Positions 28,960 to 38,402 are shown, numbered from the stretch's first letter. The stretch: 64,000 nt of DNA from DATEPR01 sp036273855 (GCA_036273855.1 DASUGU010000029.1:62001-126000), one strand, 5' to 3'. Notes: generated by a model not told the origin, from the letters alone. A program made the numbers and translations.

Positions 28960-29939
28960 CGGTAGTCGATGCCGCCGTGACCGGCGTCGAACAGCTCGAA
29001 CCGCACCCGCTCGTCCGGCAGGCCCGCCGTGCGGATCTCGGCGCGGAACGCCTCAGCACCAAGGTCCAGGTACCACTCGTCCCGGGTGCCGGCGTCGATC
29101 CACACCGCCCGCAGTGACCGCACGGCGTCCGCGTAGCGGGGCACCATGCGCACCGGGTCCCAGTCCAGCCAGCGCTGCCACACCTCCGGGCGCAGCACGC
29201 CGGTCACCGGGTCGAACGGCAGTTCCGGCGTGCCGTCGTCACGGGCCGAGAAGCACGCCGTGACGCCGAGCAGCATGATGAGCTGGTTGTCCTCCTCCTT
29301 GGTGAAGGACACGCGGGACCGGAAGTCGTCCCACCAACGCAGGATGTCGTGGTCGTACTTGCGCAGGTGGCGGACGGCGGCGCCGAACTCCGGCACGTAA
29401 CAGAGCTCGTAGAGGCTGTCGCCGGCGTGCGTGGCCAGCGAACCGAACAGGTCCGGCCGCAGCATCGGCGTGATCATCGCGCCGAAGCCGCCGGACGACT
29501 TGCCGGAGATCGCCCGGGACTCGCGGTCGGCGATGGTCCGGTAGTGCGCGTCGACCCACGGCACGATCTCCTCGCACAGGTACGAGTGGTACCGGCCGGT
29601 GCCCGGCGAGTCGACGAACTGCGAACCGCCGTACGCGGTCCACGCGTCCACGTAGACGACGATGCAGCCGGGCACGGCGCCGTCGGCGAACACGGCGTCC
29701 GCGGTCTCCACGAACGGCTGGCGGAACGCGGCCCGATTGGCCCACATCGACAGGTGGCCGGTGTAGCCCTGAATCACGTAGACCGACGGGTAGCGGTCCT
29801 GGCCGTCGTCGTAGCCGGGCGGCACGTACACCCACAGCGGGCGCTCGTGCGGATCGGCGAGCGGGTTGTCCCGCAACAGCGTCGAGTCGAAGGTGTGCCG
29901 GTCCAACCGGCCGGCGAGTTCGGCGTCCCAGGGCAACAT
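28914..29939 (-). CDS. esterase-D / enterochelin-esterase-like alpha/beta hydrolase
   Basis: 341-residue hydrolase of the putative-esterase (antigen 85/IroE-like) group. ERPLWVYVPPGYDDGQDRYPSVYVIQGYTG is the family opening. The nucleophile is likely S148 in GKSSGG, and the C-terminal FDAGHGGIDYR supplies the His. There is no signal peptide, so it probably acts in the cytoplasm. The natural substrate is unknown. The start at 29939 has no strong ribosome-binding site. It lies 17 bp after the NCS1 permease gene and is probably in the same leftward operon. Confidence 0.85.
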   Translation of the reverse strand: MLPWDAELAGRLDRHTFDSTLLRDNPLADPHERPLWVYVPPGYDDGQDRYPSVYVIQGYTGHLSMWANRAAFRQPFVETADAVFADGAVPGCIVVYVDAWTAYGGSQFVDSPGTGRYHSYLCEEIVPWVDAHYRTIADRESRAISGKSSGGFGAMITPMLRPDLFGSLATHAGDSLYELCYVPEFGAAVRHLRKYDHDILRWWDDFRSRVSFTKEEDNQLIMLLGVTACFSARDDGTPELPFDPVTGVLRPEVWQRWLDWDPVRMVPRYADAVRSLRAVWIDAGTRDEWYLDLGAEAFRAEIRTAGLPDERVRFELFDAGHGGIDYRYPLALAWLAERLAR

Positions 29940-29956
29940 GATCGCCAGTCAACCAC

Positions 29957-31429
29957 TCAGGCCGGCACACCCGCCGGTATCGCGTCCGGCACGGCCTCCT
30001 GCGCCCGCACCCTGGACCGCTCGAACGCCAGCGTCGCCACGAACCCGACCACCAGCGCGACCAGCACGCCGAGATTGGCGAATGCCCAGGCACCGGTCCG
30101 CCCGCCCAGCCCGAACGGGCCCAGCAGGTAGCCCTGCCAGGTGAGCCAGCTCGCCGACGCGTTGGTCACCAGACCCCAGCCCAGGAAGGTGCCCACCACG
30201 ACGGCCGCGATGGGCAGCGGCCGGACGTCGCCGTAGCGGCCGGTGCGCCGGTACAGGTCGGACTCGGCGTAGTCGCGCCTGCGCAGCGCGATGTCGGCCA
30301 GCATCACGCCGCACCACGCGGCGATCGGCGTGCCCAGCGTGGTCAGGAAACCCTCGAACTGGCCGAGGAAGTTGCCGGCGAAGAACACCACGTAGATGGT
30401 GCCCGCCACCATGATCGTGCCGTCGATCAGCGCGGCGACGTAGCGTGGCGTGCGCAGCCCGATGGTGAGCAGCGCCAGGCCGGACGAGTAGATGTCCAGC
30501 ACCGCCCCGCCGACCAGGCCGAGTACGGCGACGATCGCGAACGGCACCAGGTACCAGGTGGGCAGCACCGTGGCCAGCGCGCCGATCGGGTCGGCCGCGA
30601 TGGCCTTGTTCAAGTTCGTCGACGACCCGGCCAGCAGCAGGCCGAACACCAGCAACACGATCGGGGCGAGCGCCGAACCGAACGTGGTCCACCCGACGAC
30701 CCCCTTGCCGGAGGCGTTCCTGGGCAGGTAACGCGAGTAGTCGGCGGCCGCGTTGACCCAGCCCAGGCCGAACCCGGTCATCACGAACACCAGCGCGCCG
30801 ATCACCGCCTGCGTCGACCCGGACGGGAGCGCCGACACGGTCGCCCAGTTGATGCGGTGCGCCACGAACACGATGTAGACGATCGTGAGGATCGCGGTCA
30901 CCACGGTGATCACGGCCTGCATCCGCATGATCAGCGCGAAACCCATCACCCCGCCACCGATGATCAGCGCCACGATCACGATCAGCGCGACGATCTTGGT
31001 GGACGTGCCGCCGCCCCAGCCCAACCTGGCGAACACGGTCGCGGTGGCCAGCGTGGCGAGCACGGTCAGCGCGGTCTCCCAACCGACGGTCAGCAACCAC
31101 GAGATGACCGACGGCAACTTGTTGCCCCGCACCCCGAACGCGGCCCTGCCCAGCACCATCGTGGGTGCCGACCCACGCTTGCCGGCCACCGCGATGAACC
31201 CGCAGAGCAGGAACGACACCACGATCCCGACCAGCCCGGCGATCAGCGCCTGCCAGAACCCGATGCCGAACGCCAGCACGAACGACCCGTAGCTCAGGCC
31301 GAGCACCGACACGTTCGCGCCGAACCACGGCCAGAACAACTGGCGCGGGCTGCCCTTGCGCTCGGCGTCGGCGATCACGTTGATCCCGTTGGCCTCCACC
31401 TGGAACGCGCGCTGCTGCTGGTCCGTCAT
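29957..31429 (-). CDS. NCS1 family nucleobase/cation symporter (cytosine-purine permease type)
   Basis: 490-residue permease with about 12 TM helices. The motifs FWPWFGANVSVLGLSYGSFVLAFG and LGWVNAAADYSRYLPRNASGKGVVGWTTFG mark the NCS1 cytosine/purine/uracil/thiamine/allantoin group. It would import a nucleobase-like substrate; the exact one is unknown. Start is supported by GAGGGGAG about 8 nt upstream. It is followed by the esterase and preceded by a methyltransferase gene 51 bp upstream, all leftward. Confidence 0.92.
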   Translation of the reverse strand: MTDQQQRAFQVEANGINVIADAERKGSPRQLFWPWFGANVSVLGLSYGSFVLAFGIGFWQALIAGLVGIVVSFLLCGFIAVAGKRGSAPTMVLGRAAFGVRGNKLPSVISWLLTVGWETALTVLATLATATVFARLGWGGGTSTKIVALIVIVALIIGGGVMGFALIMRMQAVITVVTAILTIVYIVFVAHRINWATVSALPSGSTQAVIGALVFVMTGFGLGWVNAAADYSRYLPRNASGKGVVGWTTFGSALAPIVLLVFGLLLAGSSTNLNKAIAADPIGALATVLPTWYLVPFAIVAVLGLVGGAVLDIYSSGLALLTIGLRTPRYVAALIDGTIMVAGTIYVVFFAGNFLGQFEGFLTTLGTPIAAWCGVMLADIALRRRDYAESDLYRRTGRYGDVRPLPIAAVVVGTFLGWGLVTNASASWLTWQGYLLGPFGLGGRTGAWAFANLGVLVALVVGFVATLAFERSRVRAQEAVPDAIPAGVPA

Positions 31430-31480
31430 GACCGCACTCCCCTCGCCTGCGGTGGAACGTAAGTCGCGGCCCCGGCCTGG

Positions 31481-32275
31481 TCAAGGACGGCGGGCGATGA
31501 CCACGTCCACCGAGTTCGGCTCCACGACCGAACCGCCAGGATGCGCGGCCAGCACCGCGGCCCGCACGTCGGCGGCGAACGCGTCCGCCCGGTCGCCGAA
31601 CAGCGCGGGCGTGGAGAACGAGTAGGAGAACTGCAGGCCCACCACCTCGTCGACGGTCAACTGCCGCTCCCACGACCACGGCACCGCCTCGACGGCCGAG
31701 AACGGCGAGTCCCGCAGCACCTCGGTGTGCCGGCGCGGCGGCGGCGTCCACGGTCCGGACCCGGCCAGCCGCCTCGGCCCCAGGTAGCGCCTGCGGATCG
31801 CGGCGATCGTGTGCATCCAGTCCGGCTGGTCGTCGTGCGCCAGCCCGTCGGTGATCACCACGATGGCCCCGCCCGGCGCGAGCAGCCGGTCCAGCGTGCG
31901 GGCCACGGCCGGCCGGTCCGTCCAGTGGAAGGACGCGGCGAACACGGCCGCGGCCGCACCGGCCACGTCGAGTTCGGCCAGATTGCTGGAGTCGGCCTGG
32001 CGCCAGTCGATGTTGTCCACCCCGGCCCGGGACGCGGCCGCGCGGGCGTGCCGCAGCATCTCGGCCAGCGGGTCCACCGCGACCACCCGGCCCACGTGCC
32101 CGGCCAGCGGCAGGCAGCTCTGCCCGGCACCGCAGCCGATGTCCAGCACGCTGTCCTGCCTGGTCCAGCGCAGCTGGTCGGCCAGGAACGCGAACAACGT
32201 CGGTGGGTAGTCGGGCCGGTAACGGGCATAGAAGGACTCGGCGGAGGTGAACAGTTCGTCCGGCCGCACGGTCAC
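31481..32275 (-). CDS. class I SAM-dependent methyltransferase
   Basis: 264-residue methyltransferase. The SAM motif VLDIGCGAGQS (motif I, residues ~43-53), the acidic VVAVDPLAEML, and DWRQADSSNL are clear. The C-terminal half (PWSWERQLTVDEVVGLQFSYSF) resembles the UbiE/YafE-like small-molecule group. The substrate is not known. The GTG at 32275 has a GGGGGGAA site. It probably forms an operon with the permease and esterase downstream. Confidence 0.88.
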   Translation of the reverse strand: MTVRPDELFTSAESFYARYRPDYPPTLFAFLADQLRWTRQDSVLDIGCGAGQSCLPLAGHVGRVVAVDPLAEMLRHARAAASRAGVDNIDWRQADSSNLAELDVAGAAAAVFAASFHWTDRPAVARTLDRLLAPGGAIVVITDGLAHDDQPDWMHTIAAIRRRYLGPRRLAGSGPWTPPPRRHTEVLRDSPFSAVEAVPWSWERQLTVDEVVGLQFSYSFSTPALFGDRADAFAADVRAAVLAAHPGGSVVEPNSVDVVIARRP

Positions 32276-32447
32276 GCTTTCCCCCCGTCGCCGCGGTCGA
32301 TCCGCTTCGAGGTTACCCAGCGCGTCGGCCGGGCCGATACCGTCTTCGGTTCTGCTCTCATTGAGGGAATTGACGTGCGCAGGGGTCCCTGAGCGGCTGG
32401 TGCGTCAGGTAGGGAGTCATAGGGGACCGAGTTGGCCAGGAGGCCCG

Positions 32448-33449
32448 ATGCGACGCGAGGACAAGGTCCTGTTCGTTGTGCTGGCGGTCGGCTGTTTCCT
32501 GGTACCGGTCGCGCTGGGCGCCGTATTGGGCTGGCCGGTGGTGCTCACGGTACTGCTGGTGGTGACGTTGCTGGTGGTGACGTGGTTCGCCGCCCGGTGG
32601 TGGACGTTCCGGCGTGGTCAGGAGGCGTTGCGGAACGAGGCCACGTCGTTGGTCGCTCCGGTGTCGGGTTCGGTGTCCGCGTCGAGTCCTGCGTCGGCTT
32701 CGGGTTCCGCGTCGGGTTCGGCGTCAGCGTCGGCTCCCGCTGCCGGCACCCGGATGGCCGGCGTGCCGTTGCCGTGCGCCGAGGCCGGGTACCGGATGTT
32801 GCTGTCCGCGACCGTGCACTGGAACCCGGCGCCCAACCCGATCGGCATCCGGCACACCAACCCGGAGGCGCTGGCGCTGGAGTCGATCCGGGCGCGGGCC
32901 GGCGAGCTCACCGCCCGCCAGGCGCCCGGCGACCACCAGGCCGTCTGTTATCAGCTCTCCGCGGCGCTGGGTACCGTCCTGCCGGACACGTCCGGCCAGG
33001 TCGTGGCCTGGGCCAGCGACGTCACACTGTCCATACCGGACGACGACGCGGCTCGGCTGCGCAAGATCAACGACCTGCGCAAGCACGAACAGGTGTGGGA
33101 CCACGAGCGCGGCCTGGAGCGCACCATGCGCGCCTACCTGCGGGACGAGGTGCTGGACACTCCCGGTAACGCGGTCGTCTGGTGGCTGGCCCGGCATCCC
33201 GAGCAGGTCGAGGACACGGCCAAGCTGATCGGCCCGCTGTCCCGGCTCAGCGCCGCCGTGCACGGAGCGCCGGTGCGCGAGTTGCTGGGCGGCGACCTGA
33301 TCCCGCACCAGGTCGGCTCGCCGGACACGCCAGCCCTGGACGCGGCGCCCCTGCGCCCGGCGACAGCGGACGCGTTGGCCGACGAGTTGTCCGATCTGGC
33401 GGGCCGGATCCGGCACCTGCTGGGCGTGCAGGACCCGCTGGACAGGTGA
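32448..33449 (+). CDS. membrane-anchored protein of unknown function
   Basis: 333-residue protein that I do not recognise. Two closely spaced TM helices occupy residues ~6-52, followed by a Ser/Ala/Gly-rich linker (~66-100). A soluble, mostly helical domain (~105-333) follows, rich in charged residues with conserved-looking Trp/His positions such as WNPAPNPIGIRHTNPEAL. The start at 32448 has AGGAGG 6 nt upstream; the in-frame ATG at 32247 would overlap the divergent methyltransferase. The ligase gene follows 78 bp downstream. The topology suggests an inner-membrane anchor with a cytoplasmic domain. Confidence 0.75.
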   Translation: MRREDKVLFVVLAVGCFLVPVALGAVLGWPVVLTVLLVVTLLVVTWFAARWWTFRRGQEALRNEATSLVAPVSGSVSASSPASASGSASGSASASAPAAGTRMAGVPLPCAEAGYRMLLSATVHWNPAPNPIGIRHTNPEALALESIRARAGELTARQAPGDHQAVCYQLSAALGTVLPDTSGQVVAWASDVTLSIPDDDAARLRKINDLRKHEQVWDHERGLERTMRAYLRDEVLDTPGNAVVWWLARHPEQVEDTAKLIGPLSRLSAAVHGAPVRELLGGDLIPHQVGSPDTPALDAAPLRPATADALADELSDLAGRIRHLLGVQDPLDR

Positions 33450-33527
33450 GTCACGGGTCTCGTGTCCGAGCCGGACGGGTGGTCTTCCGGGTAGTCTGCG
33501 GTACGTGTCACGTGCGGAAACAGGTCG

Positions 33528-34526
33528 ATGAGCCTGCTGGGCCCGGCAGCCGCCGCAGCGTTGCGGCCGGCCGGTGAGGTGGGCTTCCGCCGGCCGATGC
33601 TGGCGACGCTGACCGACCGGAGGTTCTCGTCGTCGGCGTGGCTGTACGAACGGAAGCTGGACGGCGTCCGGGCCGTGATCTGCCGTGACGGCGGCCCACC
33701 GCACCTGTGGTCCCGCACTGAGCATGCGATGGACGCCAGTTACCCGGAGTTGGTGGAGGCGCTGGCGTCGCGGTCACCGGATCGGTTCGTCGCCGACGGC
33801 GAGATCGTCGCGTTCGACCGGGGCCGGACCAGCTTCCTCAAGCTGCAGAACCGCATCCACGTGGAGCATCCCAGTGCCGCGGCGATCGCCGCCGTGCCGG
33901 TGTGGCTGTACCTGTTCGACCTGATGGTGATCGGCGACGTGGACGTCACCGGGGTGCCGCTACGTGACCGCAAACGTTTGCTACGGCAGACGTTCGACTT
34001 CGACGGCCCGCTGCGACTGTCGACGTACCGGAACGAGTCCGGCGAGGAGTATTTGCAGGAGGCGTGCGAGCGCGGTTGGGAGGGGCTGATCGCGAAGCGC
34101 GCGGACTCTCCGTACCGGTCGGGCCGGTCCGGGGACTGGCTGAAGTTCAAGTGTGAGACGGGTCAGGAGTTCGTGATCGGCGGGTTCACCGATCCGTCGG
34201 GGACGCGGACCGGTTTCGGTGCGCTGCTGTTGGGCTATTTCGACGGGGGCCGGCTGCGGTATGCCGGGAAGGTGGGCACGGGGTTCGACACGGCGACGCT
34301 GACGTCGTTGCGGCAGCGGTTGGACGGGTTGGTGGCGCGGTCGTCGCCGTTCGTGGACGGCGGTGGGTCGCGGGAGCGTGGGGCGCACTGGGTGCGGCCG
34401 GAGTTGGTCGCCCAGGTGGGGTTCGCCGAGTGGACCTCGGACGGGCGCTTGAGACATCCCCGGTTCCAGGGCTTGCGAGTGGACAAGCCGGCCGAGGAGG
34501 TAAACCGCGAGTCGGGCAGGAGCTGA
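33528..34526 (+). CDS. ATP-dependent DNA ligase (LigD ligase-domain/LigC type)
   Basis: 332-residue stand-alone ligase. The adenylated lysine is K43 in ERKLDGVRA (motif I). DGEIVAF (motif III), LFDLM, EGLIAKRADSPYRSGRSGDWLKFK (motifs IV-V) and the OB-fold starting EFVIGGFTDP are all present. This corresponds to the ligase module of the NHEJ LigD system. No Ku or polymerase domain is adjacent in the window, so it may assist repair or NHEJ from a separate locus. The start at 33528 has only a weak site. The next gene begins 11 bp after its stop. Confidence 0.93.
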   Translation: MSLLGPAAAAALRPAGEVGFRRPMLATLTDRRFSSSAWLYERKLDGVRAVICRDGGPPHLWSRTEHAMDASYPELVEALASRSPDRFVADGEIVAFDRGRTSFLKLQNRIHVEHPSAAAIAAVPVWLYLFDLMVIGDVDVTGVPLRDRKRLLRQTFDFDGPLRLSTYRNESGEEYLQEACERGWEGLIAKRADSPYRSGRSGDWLKFKCETGQEFVIGGFTDPSGTRTGFGALLLGYFDGGRLRYAGKVGTGFDTATLTSLRQRLDGLVARSSPFVDGGGSRERGAHWVRPELVAQVGFAEWTSDGRLRHPRFQGLRVDKPAEEVNRESGRS

Positions 34527-34537
34527 AACGAGGAGCA

Positions 34538-37045
34538 GTGACGAACCAACCCCGCTCGACCAACGACCAACCAGAGCCCCCAGCGCCGGCCACAGGCTCC
34601 CGCCCAAGTAGGCCACCAAACAACCAACACCCCAGCCAGCCCAGCCCGAACCAACCCTTAGCCAACCGCGACACTGACCGCTTCTCGACAAGTCGGCCCC
34701 CCAACGGCCGACACACCGATGCCGCCAACAACGCCCCCGCGAGTCGACCAGCAAACGGCCGACTCGACGCACCCGCAAACGCCGACCACCGGCCCAACGC
34801 CCAAGAACACGACCAGACCGCGAGTCGACCACCAAACGGCCAACTCGACGCACCCACAAACGCCGACCACCGGCCCAACGCCCAAGAACACGACCAGACC
34901 GCGAGTCGTCCGCCTGACGGACGACACACCGCCCACCCGCCCGCAAGTCCTCGACCCGGCGATCAGCCCCGCGCGAACCGGCCGATCAGTGGTCAACTCG
35001 GCGACGCCCAAGCCCGATCGAGTCGTCCCGCGAGCGGCCAACACTCCGACCAACCCAATGTGAGCCCGCCACCCAACGGCCAACTCAACAACGACAGCCC
35101 CACTAGCCAGCAAATCGGCCGCGAACACAACGACGACCCCGAATCCCGTGCGAGTCGTCCGCCCAACGGCCAACACGCCGATCGAACCAACGCGAGCCAG
35201 CCCCCCGCCGGCCAACACGCCGAGCACACGGCGGCGAGCCGACCGCCCACCGGTCAAGACAACGACCACGCCCCCACCGGCCGACCCACCAACGGACGAC
35301 ACACCGACCCACCACCCGCAAGCCCGCCACCCAACGGCCAACTCAACAACGACGCCCCCACAAACCACCAACCCAGCGGCCACCACCACGACCCCACGTC
35401 CAACACAAGTCGGCCACTCAACGGACGACCCAGCGACAGCGCCCCATCGAACCGACCCACCAACGGACGACCCAACGACACCGCCCCATCGAACCGACCC
35501 ACCAACGGACGACCTACCGACGGCGCCCCATCGAGTCGACCGCCCGATGGCCGGAACAACGACCAAGCCCCCGCCTATACCCCGGATCCGCGCCGCTGGC
35601 GCGCTCTGGCCGTCACCCTCGCCGCCGGCTTCATGACTCTCCTCGACGTCAGCATCGTGAACGTCGCCCTGCCCTCCATGCAGCGCGGCCTCAACGCGTC
35701 CCCTGCCGGCATCCAGTGGGTCGTGTCCGGTTACGCGCTCGCCTTCGGCCTGACCCTCGTCGCGGGCGGTCGACTCGGCGACGTGCTCGGCCGGCGGAAG
35801 ATGTTCATGGTCGCCCTGAGCGCCTTCGTCATCACCAGCGCCGCCGCGGGCGCGGCGCCGAACGAACTGCTCCTCGTCGTCGCCCGACTCCTCCAAGGCC
35901 TGTCCGCCGGCATGCTCACCCCGCAGAACTCGGGCCTGATCCAGGATCTGTTCCGCGGCCCGGAACGCGGTCGCGCGTTCGGCATGCTCGGCGCGACCAT
36001 CGGCATCTCGACGGCGGCGGGCCCGGTGATCGGCGGGCTGATCCTGGCGGTGGCCGGTGAGCAGGACGGCTGGCGGTGGGTGTTCTACGTGAACGTGCCG
36101 ATCGGGATCCTCGCGCTCATCCTGACCCGCCGGCTGGTGCCGCCGATCCAACCGCGCGGCACGAGGGTCCGCTCGCAGATCGACTTCATCGGGATCATCC
36201 TGCTCGGCGTCGCCACCGTCGGCGTCCTCCTACCGCTCGTGCAATCCGAGGGCGGCGGGAACGCGCTGCTCTGGCTGATGGTGCCGGTGGCGGCCGTCGT
36301 CGGCTACGTGTTCGTCCGCTGGGAACGCCAGGAACTCCGAAACAACCACAGCCCGCTGCTGGACCTTCGCCTGTTCACCCAAACCTCCGGCTACGCGTCC
36401 GGCATGGTCCTGGCCACCATCTACTTCTGCGGCTTCACCGGCGTCTTCCTTGTCCTGTCCCTGTTCCTCCAGGACGGCCTGGACTACTCGCCACTACAGG
36501 CCGGTCTCGCGGTCACCCCGTTCGCGCTCGGCTCGGCGGTCACGTCGGCGGTGGCCGGGCGACTGGTCAGCCGGCTGGGCCGTCGGCTCACCGTCGCGGG
36601 ACTGTGCCTGATCATCGTCGGGCTCGGCACGGGCGCGCTGCTCATCCCGCACGTCAGCGCGGGCGCCACCGGGCTGGTGCTGATCGCGCCGCTGCTGGTG
36701 GCCGGCATCGGCGGCGGTGCGGTGATCTCGCCGAACACGACGCTCACGCTGGCCTGCGTGCCAACCGGCATGGCGGGCTCGGCGGGTGGCGCTTTGCAGA
36801 CCGGGCAACGGATCGGCACCGCGATCGGGACGGCCGTGCTGGCCACCGCGTTCCGCGTCACCGTCGGCCGCACGAAAGGCGACTTCCCGGCGGCGGCGAG
36901 CGTCGCGATCGCGTGTGCGGTCGTGTTCATCGCGGCCGCGTTGGTGGTGGCGATCATCGAACTGCGCGCGGGCCGCCGGACCGGACCGGAGCACGCCGAG
37001 GAACGGGCGACGTTCGACGACACCGTGCGGGCGGCCGAGGGGTAA
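34538..37045 (+). CDS. MFS DHA2 transporter with a ~348-residue hydrophilic repeat extension
   Basis: 835-residue predicted protein. Residues 1 to ~348 are almost only Pro, Asn, Gly, Arg, Ser, Asp, Thr, His, Gln and Ala, in units around SRPPNGQ; Lys, Cys, Trp and Tyr are absent. From PDPRRWRALAVTLAAGFMTLLDVSIVNVALP onward it is a standard 14-TM exporter. GTG at 34538, just after GAGGAG, is the chosen start; the upstream in-frame ATG (34430) lies inside the ligase gene. No Met occurs in the extension and its only Val codon lacks a ribosome-binding site, so a short form seems unlikely unless an unusual start is used. The extension should be cytoplasmic and disordered. Confidence 0.85.
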   Translation: MTNQPRSTNDQPEPPAPATGSRPSRPPNNQHPSQPSPNQPLANRDTDRFSTSRPPNGRHTDAANNAPASRPANGRLDAPANADHRPNAQEHDQTASRPPNGQLDAPTNADHRPNAQEHDQTASRPPDGRHTAHPPASPRPGDQPRANRPISGQLGDAQARSSRPASGQHSDQPNVSPPPNGQLNNDSPTSQQIGREHNDDPESRASRPPNGQHADRTNASQPPAGQHAEHTAASRPPTGQDNDHAPTGRPTNGRHTDPPPASPPPNGQLNNDAPTNHQPSGHHHDPTSNTSRPLNGRPSDSAPSNRPTNGRPNDTAPSNRPTNGRPTDGAPSSRPPDGRNNDQAPAYTPDPRRWRALAVTLAAGFMTLLDVSIVNVALPSMQRGLNASPAGIQWVVSGYALAFGLTLVAGGRLGDVLGRRKMFMVALSAFVITSAAAGAAPNELLLVVARLLQGLSAGMLTPQNSGLIQDLFRGPERGRAFGMLGATIGISTAAGPVIGGLILAVAGEQDGWRWVFYVNVPIGILALILTRRLVPPIQPRGTRVRSQIDFIGIILLGVATVGVLLPLVQSEGGGNALLWLMVPVAAVVGYVFVRWERQELRNNHSPLLDLRLFTQTSGYASGMVLATIYFCGFTGVFLVLSLFLQDGLDYSPLQAGLAVTPFALGSAVTSAVAGRLVSRLGRRLTVAGLCLIIVGLGTGALLIPHVSAGATGLVLIAPLLVAGIGGGAVISPNTTLTLACVPTGMAGSAGGALQTGQRIGTAIGTAVLATAFRVTVGRTKGDFPAAASVAIACAVVFIAAALVVAIIELRAGRRTGPEHAEERATFDDTVRAAEG
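34683..35560 (+). repeat. repeat tract inside the MFS gene
   Basis: Degenerate ~25-45 bp units centred on CCACCCAACGGCCAACTC recur through the region. A 52-bp stretch is duplicated exactly at 34776-34827 and 34857-34908 (period 81 bp, 27 codons). A 33-bp stretch is duplicated at 35063-35095 and 35321-35353. The 20-mer CCACCCAACGGCCAACTCAA occurs exactly at 35069-35088, 35327-35346 and again at 63861-63880 outside any gene. Confidence 0.85.
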
Positions 37046-37057
37046 AGACGTGTCACC

Positions 37058-37771
37058 ATGTCCGCCATGTCGTTCGGCGAACCCACCGGTCAGGGCTGGC
37101 TGCAGGTCGGCGAACTGGGCGCCACGCTGGTGCTCTGCTCGTTGATCGGCCTGGAACGCCAACTCCGCCAGAAGAGCGCGGGCCTGCGCACCCACACCCT
37201 GGTCGGCCTCGGCGCGGCACTGTTCGTGCTGGTCAGCAAGTACGGCTTCACCGACGTGCTGGTGCGCGGCGAAGTCGTGCTCGACCCGTCGCGGGTCGCG
37301 GCGCAGATCGTGTCCGGCATCGGGTTCGTCGGTGGTGGGCTGATCTTCGTGCGGCGCGACATCGTGCGCGGGCTGACCACCGCGGCCGGTGTGTGGGTGG
37401 CGGCCGCGGTGGGCTCGGCGTGCGGTGCCGGGTTGCCGCTCCTGGCCACACTGGTGACGGCCGCGTACTTCCTGGTGATGTACGGATATCCGCCGCTGTT
37501 GCGGCTGCTCGGCCGGACCGCGGGCGGCGCGGTGGGCCTGCGGCTGCACTATGTCGACGGCCAGGGCGTGCTGCGGGACATCCTGGGAACGGCGACGCAG
37601 CGGGGATTTTCGGTGTTGGAGGTGAGCACCGAGAAATCCGCAGAATCGGGGCCGCCGTCCATTGATCTGGTGATGCGCGTCGCCGGCCGCATGCGGGCGA
37701 ATGAGCTGGTCAGCGCGTTGGCCGCGCTGGACGGGGTGCGGTCGGTCGGAACGTTGGAGTCGGACGAGTAG
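37058..37771 (+). CDS. MgtC/SapB family membrane protein
   Basis: 237-residue protein with about five TM helices (residues ~15-145) and a C-terminal ~80-residue ACT-like soluble domain. LIGLERQLRQKSAGLRTHTLVGLGAALF and GIGFVGGGLIFVRRDIVRGLTTAAGVWV are the conserved MgtC segments. Family members act in survival under low magnesium or acid, but the mechanism is not uniform. The start may be 37058 or the Met three codons later; neither has a clear ribosome-binding site. It follows the MFS gene by 12 bp, so it may belong to the ligase-MFS operon. Confidence 0.9.
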   Translation: MSAMSFGEPTGQGWLQVGELGATLVLCSLIGLERQLRQKSAGLRTHTLVGLGAALFVLVSKYGFTDVLVRGEVVLDPSRVAAQIVSGIGFVGGGLIFVRRDIVRGLTTAAGVWVAAAVGSACGAGLPLLATLVTAAYFLVMYGYPPLLRLLGRTAGGAVGLRLHYVDGQGVLRDILGTATQRGFSVLEVSTEKSAESGPPSIDLVMRVAGRMRANELVSALAALDGVRSVGTLESDE

Positions 37772-37834
37772 CCATTTCGGCAACCACGTATCGTCCGGTG
37801 ATCCGATCGGTGGTCCGGGTCTCGAGGAGGACGG

Positions 37835-38401
37835 ATGGTTGATCAGGCGGACGACGACCGCCCCATGCGATCCCATGCCCGCCGCAACCGGGAACGGATC
37901 CTGGACGCCGCTCGGGACTCGCTCACCGGCACCGGCGCGGACACGTCGCTGAACGAGATCGCCCGGCGCGCCGGGGTCGGCATCGGCACGCTGTTCCGCC
38001 ACTTCCCGCACCGCGACGCACTGCTGGAGGCACTCGCCCAGGAGCAGACCGGCGCGCTGTGCGCGGCGGCCCGCCGACTGCTGGACGCAGCGGACCCGGC
38101 CGCGGCACTCGCGGGCTGGCTGCGCGACCTGGTGGCGCACCTGGCGACCTACCGGGGCCTGTCCGCGTCCTTGCTGGGCCGCAACGGGTTGAGCAACTCG
38201 TACCAGGTGATCGACGCGGCGGTGACGGCACTGCTGGTGCGGGCGCAGAAGGCGGGCCAGGTCCGGGCGGACGTGGACGCGTCGGCGTTGATCTCGCTCG
38301 CCGGGGCGGTGTCGTGGCTGGTCGAACTGGGGCCGGCGCAGGCCGGCCGGGCCGATTTCGTGTTGACCGTTCTGGCTGACGGCCTCCGCGCCGCCGACTG
38401 A
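37835..38401 (+). CDS. TetR family transcriptional regulator
   Basis: 188-residue repressor. The N-terminal HTH is clear (RERILDAARDSLTGTGADTSLNEIARRAGVGIGTLFRHFPHRDALLEAL, residues ~19-67). The ligand-binding C-terminal domain is of the SbtR/TetR_C type (LLVRAQKAGQVRADVDASAL). The start is supported by GAGGAGG. It lies 63 bp after the MgtC gene, and its target might be the upstream MFS/MgtC genes, but no operator was identified. It is convergent with the next gene, 1 bp between stops. Confidence 0.9.
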   Translation: MVDQADDDRPMRSHARRNRERILDAARDSLTGTGADTSLNEIARRAGVGIGTLFRHFPHRDALLEALAQEQTGALCAAARRLLDAADPAAALAGWLRDLVAHLATYRGLSASLLGRNGLSNSYQVIDAAVTALLVRAQKAGQVRADVDASALISLAGAVSWLVELGPAQAGRADFVLTVLADGLRAAD

Positions 38402-38402
38402 A

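Noticed and set aside
34683..35560. CRISPR array
   Set aside because: Units vary in length and sequence, there are no constant repeats with unique spacers, no cas genes, and one open frame runs through.
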